Both the position numbers and the translations under genes were made by a program. From Artemisia argyi (lineage: Eukaryota; Streptophyta; Magnoliopsida; Asterales; Asteraceae), in assembly GCA_030686995.1 (NCBI GenBank), contig CM060691.1, positions 64,221,853-64,285,852 of the forward strand: 64,000 bases of DNA, in the 5' to 3' direction. The notes under the pieces were generated by a model. The model ran no database searches. It saw nothing but the letters and a program-made list of their open reading frames with translations, and was not told where the DNA came from. Shown here piece after piece: positions 34,827-46,026 of this stretch; position 1 is the first letter of the stretch; the number at the start of each line of letters is the position of its first letter.

Positions 34827-37433
34827 CGAGTTTCATGTAATAGTTTATTAAATATTTCTAATTTATGTAGCTATTTTTTTATAATATGATCTAAATGTAA
34901 TTTTGTTTCATTGAATTTTCGTATTGAAATATTAATATAGAAAACTGATATGTAAAACAATAATCCAAGTGCTCACGAAACTATACATGTGATATGATGT
35001 TTATATACGCAGAGATAAAAAAAAAAGTAATTATCATAGAACAACCATCTCAACATAATTGAAGTAATCTTTTAAGCACATTACCAATAACATGCCACGT
35101 CGGTATTGGTTCAGACCAACCCAAACTCGCCAATTTGAATGCTTGTGCAACTAACCCACATGTCATTTCACTTGAATACATTTTTTGTACAATCAAATGG
35201 GCTGCTGCGTTGTCCCAAATCATATGACGTTACGGAATGGGAAAAGTACAGCCAATGTTATATGTTTTTTGAAATGACAACTATGTTTTACTTTCAGGGA
35301 GCTCCAAATGAAATGGGTCAAATTTATAGCCTCAGTTTCCATTAATATTGTAGCATCTTCCCTCTTTTAATATTGTAGAGATCTCTATGGCTTAGCGGCT
35401 TAGCCAAACACGCAAACTGCTTAAATACTTAAAATCTGGTATCAAATATGATCAAATAAATTATTGTTCACCATGGATAATACAGTAAAAAGAAATCGTT
35501 ACATGACAAATAAAGACATTGGCTTTGACTTGTTTAAGTGCAAGTCTCAATTCCAATTCCATCCACTTCTAAGTGAGTTCTTCCATAGTTCCATACCCCG
35601 TTCCACATGAGTATAGCTTTTTCTATCAATGTGAGATGTTTCATTAGCCGCAAACGTTGTCTGGATCAGTCATAGCAGATGAATTGTATTCAAGTAACGA
35701 TGTCTTCTAATTAGAAGAAAACTGATCGAATGGAGCCGAGTTTGGAGCCGATTCATTTTATTTAACTCATAAAATGCTGGCATACAACATGATAGTTCAA
35801 TAAAAGTATCTTGAAATTTGTCACATAAAGTAGGAAATTTAGCAAATATACTTATAAAAAAATATGTTTTGCTATGTTGTATAAATACCTACATGCTTCT
35901 CGTCTTGCTCTTTATGCACCTGATAGTCACGCTTGTTCTTCTCATTGAGTGCTTTAACCTAGTAAGATAAAGAGAAAGTGGCATAATTAAGAACTAACCA
36001 TTAAAGCGAACATTTGCTCTGGTTATTAGTATAACATAAATTCATGATATGTGCTGTAGAGTCCGGTAACCATCAACTTATTAATTAAGTATATGTGAAG
36101 AGAAATAGATGATCATCATAATCAGTAACATTCATTTTTTTACATGGTTCATAGCTGCAACGAGTGTAATCTTCTGGTTCCGATTTGTTGAAGCTGCATA
36201 TATTATTAGATATCAAATGACAAAAAAGGCCAACACACTAATCAACGCCAAATAAACCAAACTGAAACTTACGTGATAAAGTGATTCCAGCAAGCATCAT
36301 TCCATTTCCTACTCTCAACTATTTCCAATTATGAACATCACCAAATACTCCAACTACAAAAGTGTAACATCAAACGGTTTAATACCGTGGTTTTTGTGGT
36401 AGTGATAATTGTAGATGTGTGGGGGTAGTATTTGGGTACATACATATCCAGAATTTGTGCGTACAAAGGATAAAAATATCAAAATTTGAAAAGCTTAAGA
36501 TCAATTACCTGCAAGCAAATGGTGTCACAGACTCACAGGTTGCTATTGATCCGCAATTACCAAAGTTTCCTTTTTTGACCAGTCTAGGAAGAAGATCCTT
36601 AAAGTACATATCCCATATTTTGTGGTTGATATTGATAGAATCGACTCTATGATGCAAGACCTGTATATGTATAGTGGCGGGTGATATTAGTTAAGAAGCA
36701 TTAAAGCATCTAGATTTTTTGTTTAACTTAAACACAAATGAATCTAAGATGTTACCTGTGGATCTACAAAGGCGGCAACATAGGTTCAAGCAAGTCATTT
36801 GGGAAAAAAGGGTGTTCATCAGGTTCCTGTATCTTCAAACCTGTTTCAAAAATCTGTCTTAAAGGCTATCTTACCAGAGTCTTTTGTCCTATTAACTTCC
36901 AATTACATTTTACTTACCTTACCATGAACCTTTTTGGTTTCTTAGACCATGTCCTATTAACTTCAAAAATGTGTCTTAACAGTATTGAGTCGTTTCTACA
37001 AGCCAAGAAAAATTAATCAAAACTCATCAGGCCATCACTAACAAATGAATATCCCAATCAACTTAGAGCTAAAGATGTTGTTAATTCATGACCAAATAGA
37101 TATACTCAAACTTATTTTTGAGCATATTGTCCCAGTTCCTACTACTCAATGAATATTAGACCAAGTGCTCAAAAGAGAATATTTATCACTCTTGTGTAAT
37201 AAATCGAGGGCTATCAAGAAAATTGTTGTAACCAATGGCTATTCAATATGTAGGAAGTTCATTATTTACACGTAGAAGGAACTTATCTGAGGTGGCCAAT
37301 CTCTTACCAAACTTGATGCTAGAGGTTTTTAATAGCTTCTTGACCATGTCGTCTAGTTCTTCAGCTCCTTTCTGTAAATTGGTTTTGTAAGCATGCATTA
37401 GGACATAAAGAATGAGATATAAAGCTGGTGCAC
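34827..37433 (-). other. Helitron-like body with exon-like fragments
   Basis: No intact gene. On the minus strand 35893-35958 is a 66-base open stretch (22 codons, VKALNEKNKRDYQVHK and onward) bounded by a CTAG acceptor and GTAGGT donor. Another exon-like piece lies around 36130-36200 between CAG and GTAAAA. Some segments (near 34980 and 36547) recur in diverged form near 61725 and 63650, so the two flanks belong to the same or related elements. Confidence 0.45.
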
Positions 37434-38856
37434 TGATGCGTGGGAATTGCACCAGGCTTTACCTCTCGAGGGATCTCGAGAGGCTTACAACCTCCACCAG
37501 GCAGTGTACCTGATCGTTGTAGTATAGTATAGTGACATGTACCGGCGAATTGATCGTTCAACTCAGGAATAGTGTCGCTAGGATTAGAAATCCTAAGAAC
37601 TAGGTCTAGAGATGAGGGATGATTCTTTTTGTATTTTTTTATGTTTTATAAAAGCAAGTAAAATCTCGGTTTTTTTTAGGAATGGGCGGAATTAGTTGCT
37701 AGTCAACTAACCCAATAACTAAGATGCAATCAAAATAAAATAATAAAAATAAAAATAAACTAAATTAAACTAGTGATGTGAGCAATATATGAGAGAATTG
37801 TGTTTACTTAGATTTCACTACTCCCTAGATATCTTTTACAGTTTAATTACTTGTTACAGTTGCGTAGATGACGGATTGTATTCCTTAATACCATTCATGG
37901 GGTGGCGTACTTACTTCCCCAATCCTATAAGCTCCTACTTCACTCCTATGTCGAGCCGGCTAAGAAGCTCCTAACATGGGATCAGTAGAATTCGCTCATG
38001 CATTAAATACAATCATAAAAACCTAGTACACATCGGTTCATGTTTCTTAAGACGTTCAAGCAAGTTACACAATGGAGATCTGCCAGTTTTCTTAAGCCTA
38101 ACATTGAAATCATTCATCCATTACAACTATAAACAAGCAATCAACCTATAATCAACATCTAGGTTTCATTACATCTAAGCAAACACATAAAAGATCTAGC
38201 CTAGCATGTTATGATCAAGACAAGCATAAGATATATTCAAACAACACATAGACATATTGAATGAATTGAAAGAAAACTTATCTTAAATGAACATGAAGGG
38301 TTTCAAGGGGTGAAAACCCTTGAAAATACTGTTACAAACGACCTAGGGTTTATTAGGTTCGGCCCTAGAATTCTCCACACAAGTTCCTCCCTTAATGAAT
38401 GAAAAATAGAAAGTATATATAAATTCTGTGAGGTGACAGCGTCAAGAGGAAAAATCTGACGCCGTCATCTCGCCGCCAGTAAAGTTCTCGGACTGCCTAG
38501 ATCCATGGGTGACGCCGTCATGTGTAATTCTGCTCCAGGCCGTCACCAAATTTACTCTTGACGCCCTACTTCTGACGCCGTCACGTTTTTTCTGGGTCGT
38601 CATCCATTTTGCTCTTGACGCCGTAAAAAAAATCCTTCTTGACGCCGTCAGGTACTGTTCCCAGCAAGGAAAATTAAGTCTTTGTCGTTTTCTTCACTTT
38701 TATGCTCCAAAAACGTCCAAAATGCTTCCTTTTCCAGAATTCACTCCCAAAGTACCTAAAATCACAAAAGGAACGATTTAGGGCAATATTTGATCAAATA
38801 AATTCCAATTCCGGCTTAAATGACCCCCTAAAAACGGTTCATTTTTCGCCTCATCA
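37434..38856 (-). repeat. 3' LTR of F
   Basis: 1423 bp. It contains four exact dyads and several CpG-decayed variants between 38434 and 38650, a TATA run near 38413, and the tRNA-Asp-like stretch at 37513-37541. Confidence 0.92.
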
Positions 38857-39456
38857 TATACCCTTACACTTGAGATTTGCTTGTCCTCAAGCAAATGCAC
38901 TTTTATTCTAGTCAAAATACAAGTTAGGGGTCATTTAACACTAATATAAATGTAATTACAACAAATAATCGTTCCACTAAAGACCAAAGACAAGCATGGA
39001 GGTCATACACTAGCACCTCACAAATAGTGTTTAGATACTCACATCTCTCGGGTGTAATAAAGTATATATCACAATATGGAAATGGAAAACATCTCTCACT
39101 ACCTGTCATAGCAAAATAGATTACCATAGGCTTGGGAAAGGATCAAACCTCCACCACATGGCGTAAGCAGCTAGGATAAACTATCAAAGAGGTTTTTTAA
39201 AGGGTTGTAACGTTAGGTGTAGGGATATGGAATACACGGTTTTATTGGATATAGGCAATCTTTACTGGTGGCGAGTTAATAATCTTGGTTAATTACATGT
39301 ACAATATGGCGTTGCTAAGCCAAGACTAGACTCGACTTAAGCTAATAAATGAAAAATAACAAAAACATAAAATAAACATAGAATGAAACGGGATGGTAGT
39401 CCGTATGTTTTTTCTCTTTTCTCTTTTTCTATTATTTTTCTTTTTCTTGATTTTTC

Positions 39457-39503
<47 letters not shown>

Positions 39504-41354
39504 ATACATTCTTACCCTACCATCCAAAATAATACATCATAGGGAATGAACATTCCCCTTACACTTGAATTTTTATATACTTTACAATAAACTAATCTAA
39601 TGACTCGAATCAAGATAATCAAAACACTTGGAGTACTTTTAAGATTAACGCACATATGGGGGTAATAATATAATGTTCTTCCCCATTACTCCATAAAATA
39701 AGTACTTTACCCATGAGTCCCAATCGTCCCAAAACAATATGTACAAGGATATGACTCGACTTAGCAACCATGTAATCAATTAGATAATTAACTAAGGGTT
39801 TAACAAATAACAATAATGCACTAAAGATGAGTGCATACACGGAAGGCTAAGGCGATTTGGGTGTACATTTAAGTGGGGTGTAACAAATTCTTCCTTTAAG
39901 TAAGATGCTTAAAGTTAGAAACGAAAAGATAGGCTCGGAGGGGTGTACTAGGGGTTTCGTGTACTAAAAATGAGTACAACGCTAATGGTGTGGGAAAAAT
40001 TAATTGACTTTACTAGCCAAATAATATGACTAAAATGGTCAAGTAATTATGATACGGGTTTAACATAAGGGTGATCCTAATGCCTCTTATCATGTAGTAA
40101 ATCCTACCACACGAATGTAGTCTCACTAGCGGTCTCGGGATGCATCACTAACGCAAGTTCTAGAATCCAAATGCTACCGGTACACTCATAAGCACTAATA
40201 GTAAATGCTTCTCCTATCAAATCTAAAGGCGAACCTCACATATTTGGGTGGAAAATTTTTCTAAATGGTACGGTTTTGTGCTAGTCATACAATATCCTAT
40301 CCATGAGACGCTTGCTAAGGCTAAAGTTTCACTCCTAAATGTTGTAAAAAAATTTAAATTTGGCGCTAAAATTACACTAACAAGTATTTCTCATAGTTTT
40401 ATTACACATCTACCATCAAACAAACAAATTCAAGCGAAAGTGTATCTATAAGGTATCATCATTTTATCCTCCCCTTACACTTAGGATGAACATTGTCCCT
40501 AATGTTCAAGTAAAGATTGTAAAAGTAAAACAGGTAAAAGAATGAAATCAAATACTCCCCTGACTCGCTCGGTGTGGATAATATGGTAACCAGGTTAGAT
40601 CTTCCTCCAAGAAAATGAACAATTAAAGCTTCCCTTCCAGAATATAAATCATCTTCTTGTCATACATAACCTGTTAAACCTGAGAAAACAAACAAGGTAA
40701 CCTCGCGTAAAATCGGCGGCAATCTATATATGTTAACAAATCCTAGAAAACAAAGTAAGATATAATGCTTGTGGAATGATGTTTGCATATTTCCTGGAGA
40801 TTATAAAACTAAAGATTCAACAAAAACTTTAAGACTCCGTTAGAAAAACAAAACTAGTAAAATTTCCAGAATTTTACACGTGACGCCGTCAGGATTTTCT
40901 TCCTGACGCCGTCAGAAGTGACCTGCAGAAATTCTTATGTTAAGTTTCCGGAAAATTTCTGGAAAAACTTTGTCCTACTTCCTGGAAAATCCTGCAAAAC
41001 ATCATTATGACTCGATACAAGCATTTGACTCTAACAAATACGAATACACATGTTCATTTAATATTGTGGAGAATCATGATCGAGTTTGTTTCTCAAAAAC
41101 ACATTTGGGGTTTCCCCTTACACTTATCTTTTGCGAAACACCTTTGGATGAAGTTAAGACTAAGCCAAACAACAAAATAAAGTATTTTCACCATTTTAGT
41201 TTGAAACATGATCTACCAACAATAAAAATAAAGCATGCATACGGAAACAAATAACAATCAAACAAAATAAAAATCACACAAAACATGGGTTGCCTCCCAA
41301 GAAGCGCTTTTCTTTATTTACGAGTCTTGTAGCTAGACTCAAGGTCATGGGTTA
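38857..41354 (-). other. non-coding 3' tail of F
   Basis: Inverted equivalent of the A and D tails. It holds four AAGTGTAAGGG-type tracts, the hairpin 38876-38895 (loop AGGA, perfect eight-bp arms), the hairpin 40487-40508 (loop GGGA, one mismatch), a poly(T) tract (poly(A) on the element strand) at about 39416-39500, and two exact dyads at about 40881-40915. The post-stop hairpin is 41322-41340. Confidence 0.85.
41322..41340 (-). promoter_or_regulatory. post-stop hairpin of F
   Basis: GAGTC / GACTC around nine bases, 15 nt after the ORF stop; same loop sequence as in A. Confidence 0.55.
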
Positions 41355-43613
41355 CTACGTGACCTCATCGTTGGTTCCACTCTCTAGGTCATCTCCTATA
41401 CCAGTTTTGTATTCTGAACCTAGTTGCAAGCATTCTTTGTAGAAACCAAGCATCTTATTCATCACATACTCTACTCCTCTACGTCTATCCTCATCATTCC
41501 TATAGTAATCTGCTTGTTTGTGTTCCTTTTCTATGTTGGACAAGAGGCGGTACTACTCAATCTTATAGGGCATTTGGTAGGCAATCTCATCATTCTCTTC
41601 CTTGAACCTAACTATCCCTACAGTCGGGTCATAACTCATCTTAGTGGCCTCAACGAATGGTTTTCCGAACACCACTTGACTTAGGCAAGCATCTATCACC
41701 GGACGAGTATCCTCTACTATCATAAAATCGATCTCATAAGTGAAATTTCCGACAATCACATGCAATCCTTTCACTCTACCTACAAAATTACTTATCAAAT
41801 TCTTACTAGGCATCATCCTATAACCAAGTTGTTTCTTCATTACCCAATTATAATAAGTCCTAGTCATGATGTTTATAGGAGACCTAGGATCGATATAAGC
41901 TTTCCATACATGCATATGCCCAATGTTGCATGGTATGTTGATGTTAGAGGGGTCTCCCATCTTGATAAGGGGTGAACCAAGGATATATGGTGTCTCGGGA
42001 TCATCGAATAAATCCTTGTGATATTCCCATTCTTCCTTGGTGGGCAACTTATCAAAGTACTCTTCTACAGTCTCAACTTCCTCTAAATTTTCTCCCTTAT
42101 TAACCTCAACTTCCCTAATTTCATCCCTAGTCTCGGTTTCTACTCCAACTTCATCCTTATCACTTTCTTCTATATCCTTATCAATTGGTTTAATGGTGAC
42201 AATATTGACAAAGTGGACGTGTTTGGATGACGAGGGGTCCTTAGTTTGGATTCCGCTATTGGCGTCCCTAGTGTCCTTCCTAGGTGTAGTTAACGCTTGG
42301 TTGTTGAGGGCTTTCAACAAGTTGTCAATCTTATTGGTCATCTTTGTTTGTTTTTGGTTGAATTCGGTTTCAAACCTAGCTATGCGAGCTTCTTGAGATG
42401 CCATAATCTTAGACATCAATCCTTCAAGATTGTTAGTTCTACCATAGTTGTTAGAAGGATTGTTGTTGAAAGTACGGTTAGAGGGTGGACCGTTTGGTTG
42501 GTAACGATTAGGCGGATTGGAAGAATTGTTTTGGTTTTGTTTCCACCTAAGGTTTGGGTGATTTTTCCAAGCAGGGTTGTAGGAATCACCATAAGGGTTT
42601 GGCTCGGGTTTGAAAGTGTACCACTTATCTCCTGCTTCGTTGGTACACGAGGATGCGTAGTCCGCAAAAGTTGTTCCTGGGAGTTCCACACAATCACGAG
42701 TGTCATGGGGACCACTACATAATTCGCATGAAGAAGTGATTTTGTTCACTTGGCTTGAAGGCTTAGGAGCTTCGTAAGATTTCATGAGAAACTTGACTTG
42801 ATCCTCAAGTTCCATGATACTACGGTCGGGAGTGCTAGAATTGTTTGAAGGCAAAGATATTGCCTTGACCATTTTGTTCAAATCACGGGGATCATTCTAA
42901 CTTTCGTTGTCATAGAGAGCAAGATCTTCTATGAGTTCCCATGATTCTTCCACACTTAGATCACGTAGCTTGCCACCGGCCGATTGGTCAATGGTTAGCC
43001 TTGTGGAGAGATCGATATGGTCATAGAAGATTTGGACTTGGAGCCAAAGGTCTATGCCATGATGAGAGACTTTTTGGAGTAAGTCCATGAAACGAGTCCA
43101 TACTTCATATAGAGTTTCACCTTGACGTTGTTGGAACATCAAGATATCATTTCTAAGCTTGGTAGTTCTCCCCGGTGGGAAAAATTGAGCAAGGAAACGA
43201 GTGGTGAGATCATCCCATGAGGTGATGGATCCCGCGGGTAAACGCTCAAGCCATTGACTAGCTTGATCACGTAGAGAAAATTGGAATAGGCTTAATCGGG
43301 TTGACTCTCTAGTTGTAACATCAAGGTCTATAGAATCTACGATTTTAAGGAAGTCCTTGAGATGTTGATTTGGATCTTCGGAACGAAGTCCATGGAATGC
43401 ACATCCGCTTTGCACCAACCGGATGGTGTCGGATCGCAAGGGAGACACATTGGCTCCTTGGGTGAGCTCAATGGTGTTTCGGTAGCCTTGGTGGCTAGGT
43501 CGGGAATACTCTCCTAGGGTTCGGGGCCTAAGAGGTTGGTTAGCTAGTGGTGGGTTTTGTGGGTGGTCATGTTGTGGTAGGTTGATGGGTTCAAAGATGT
43601 TACCACCTTCCAT
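41355..43613 (-). pseudogene. gag plus protease-like protein of F (MAK10-like annotation family), two TAG stops
   Basis: One frame of 752 sense-length codons from the ATG at 43613, interrupted by TAG at 42897-42899 and 41553-41555. The gag core (residues about 50-235) has FFPPGRTTKLRNDI and SHHGIDLWLQVQIFYDH. A complete CCHC knuckle CELCSGPHDTRDC follows, then an Asn/Pro-rich stretch, a coiled-coil-like stretch, an acidic region, and a retropepsin-like domain with DPRSPINIM where A and B have DLGASINLM. Asp is kept but the Gly is lost, so catalysis is doubtful. The C-terminus (VEYVMNKMLGFYKEC) is a conserved family tail from memory. Databases often call such proteins MAK10-like; I see no basis for that function. 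The ORF ends where pol would begin. Confidence 0.88.
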
Positions 43614-43783
43614 GATGTCGGATGGTAAAGATTACGAACAAAGACACGAAGAAATAAAATAGACTAAAGAAAACCTAAAAATAAAAATAAAATCTTACTA
43701 GAAAGGAATCTAGCAAGTAGACCTAATAAAAAGAAATTCTAACCTACACAATAACTATTCTCCGGGCTGCGGCGCCAAAAACT
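43614..43783 (-). other. PBS and leader of F
   Basis: PBS 43760-43777 (TGGCGCCGCAGCC start, tRNA-Asp type), then a T-rich leader shared with D (23881-24037). Confidence 0.75.
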
Positions 43784-45207
43784 TGATGCGTGGGAATTGC
43801 ACCAGGCTTTACCTCTCGAGGGATCTCGAGAAGCTTACAACCCTCACCAGGCAGTGTACCTGATCGTTGTAGTATAGTATAGTGACAAGTACCGGGGGAT
43901 TGATCGTTCAACTCAGGAATAGTGTTGCTAGGATTAGAAAGCCTAAGAACTAGGTCTAGAGATGAGGGATGATTCTTTTTGTATTTTTTTATGTTTTATA
44001 AAAGCAAGTAAAATCTTGGTTTTTTTGAGGAATGGGCGGAATTAGTTGCTACTCAACTAACCCAATAACTAAGATGCAATCAAAACAAAATAATAAAAAT
44101 GAAAATAAACTAAATTAAACTAGTGGTGTGAGCAATATATGGGAGAATTGTGTTTACTTAGATTTCACTACTCCCTAGATATCTTTTACAGGTTAATTAC
44201 TATTTACAGTTGCGTGGATAACGGATTGTATTCCTTAATACCATTCATGGGGTGGCGTACTTACTTCCCCAATCCTATAAGCTCCTACTTCACTCCTATG
44301 TCGAGCCGGCTAAGAAGCTCCTAACATGGGATCACTAGAATTCGCTCATGCATTAAATACAATCATAAAAACCTAGTACACATCGGTTCATGTTTCTTAA
44401 GACGTTCAAGCAAGTTACACAATGGAGATCTGCCAGTTTTCTTAAGCCTAACATTGAAATCATTCATCCATTAGAACTATAAACAAGCAATTAACCTATA
44501 ATCAACATCTAGGTTTCATTACATCTAAGCAAACACATGAAAGATCTAGCCTAGCATGTTATGATCAAGACAAGCATAAGATATATTCAAACAACACATA
44601 GACATATTGAATGAATTGAAAGAAAACTTATCTTAATTGAACATGAAGGGTTTCAAGGGGTGAAAACCCTTGAAAATATTGTTACAAACGACCTAGGGTT
44701 TATTAGGTTCGACCATAGAATTCTCCACACAAGTTCCTCCCTTAATGAATGAAAAATAGAAAAGTATATATAGATTCTGTGAGGTGACGGCGTCAAGAGG
44801 AAAAAATCTGACGCCGTCATCTCGCCGCCAATAAAGTTCTCGGACTGCCTAGATCCATGGATGATGCCGTCATGTGAAATTCTGCTACAGGCGGTCACCA
44901 AATTTACTCTTGACGCCCTACTTCTGACGCCGTCACGTTTTCACTGGGTCGTCATCCATTTTGCTCTTGACGCCGTCAAAAAATCCTTCTTGATGTCGTC
45001 AGGTACTATTCCCAGCAAGGAAAATTAAGTCTTTGTCGTTTTCTTCACTTTTATGCTCCAAAAACGTCCAAAATGCTTCCTTTTCCAGAATTCACTCCCA
45101 AAGTACCTAAAATCACAAAAGGAACGATTTAGGGCAATATTTGATCAAATAAATTCCAATTCCGGCTTAAATGACCCCCTAAAAACGGTTCATTTTTCGC
45201 CTCATCA
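43784..45207 (-). repeat. 5' LTR of F
   Basis: 1424 bp. Dyad array 44785-45001 (four exact copies plus CpG-decayed variants), TATA at about 44764-44772, tRNA-Asp-like stretch at 43863-43891. Confidence 0.92.
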
Positions 45208-46026
45208 TGCACATAGATATTATTATGATTATTACATAAATAGAAGGATAACCTTACCTTCAGCATATGTTCAAGCCCTTGTAGCTATGCGAACTTCATT
45301 TTACTATCAAATATATCTGCTTGTATCGGATGTACTTCTGAAATGAACCTGTTACATATATTAATATTTTCGTTACTTTTCAAATTTTCAGATGTGTTAA
45401 CTATAAAAACTTAGTTGGAAGAGTTAAATATCTAAGTCACCTATCTCTTTCTTCAGGTACATCATTGAGTTGCCGCTTCAGTTTGCGAATCTCTTGTTCC
45501 TGATTCAGTTACCACCCATCCCATGTTGTGCTGGCTCTTCATGCTATCAGCCTGCATCACTAAATATGATCCGTGTATTACAAATCAATATAGAACTCAT
45601 GAACTACATTGGTTCAAGGATAGCTAAACTCAGTATGAATTTGCAAAATTATACAAAAGGAAGATGTATAAGACTATGAATTTTGTTGTTACATACATCA
45701 ATAAATGTTTGACATAGTATGTGGAACGCAGTACTATTCGTAAGTATTCACACCAGAACTTCTTGTTGAACACATTCACGATTCTTGTCGAACACAATCA
45801 CAGCCAAAAACCGAGTGTCTCACCCACTTGAAAAAGGTTGCAATAATAATTTAAGATCAGATGATCTTTCAATTGTTAATCCTTCATTTTCTATCTAATG
45901 GGACTGTCTATTTCTTAGTCTCATCTTATTAAAAACTAACATAGAGACATTAAAAGAAAAAAGAATAGGTTATTTTCTTCTTTATAAACTTACCTACTGG
46001 TCCGTCGTATCTTCAGCAAGCCTTGT
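45208..46026 (-). other. Helitron-like body between F and C with exon-like fragments
   Basis: 45258-45337 on the minus strand is an 80-base stretch between TTTCAG and GTAAGG. Its best frame reads VHPIQADIFDSKMKFA, then a stop, then LQGLEHMLK. Around 45440-45500 the minus strand reads QEQEIRKLKRQLNDVPE, coiled-coil-like. 45658-45735 recurs inverted at 60990-61065, and 45764-46026 recurs directly at 61064-61326. I do not recognise the parent genes. Confidence 0.45.

Larger units (their letters stand above)
37434..45207 (-). mobile_element. non-autonomous LTR retrotransposon F (minus strand)
   Basis: LTRs at 43784-45207 (5') and 37434-38856 (3') are flanked by TGCAC at 37429-37433 and 45208-45212. 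The interior codes only for gag plus a protease-like domain, followed by the A-type tail. The LTRs differ by roughly 2-3 percent by eye, so F is older than D. The leader between PBS and gag is shared with D. RT and integrase must come from another element. Confidence 0.93.

Noticed and set aside
35139..35345. 68-codon plus-strand ORF in the Helitron-like region
   Set aside because: No recognisable domain, and a splice-like TTTCAG inside it makes a continuous gene unlikely.
42037..42722. Plus-strand ORFs opposite the F gag gene (42037-42396, 42297-42722)
   Set aside because: They are antisense shadows of the F gag/protease frame.
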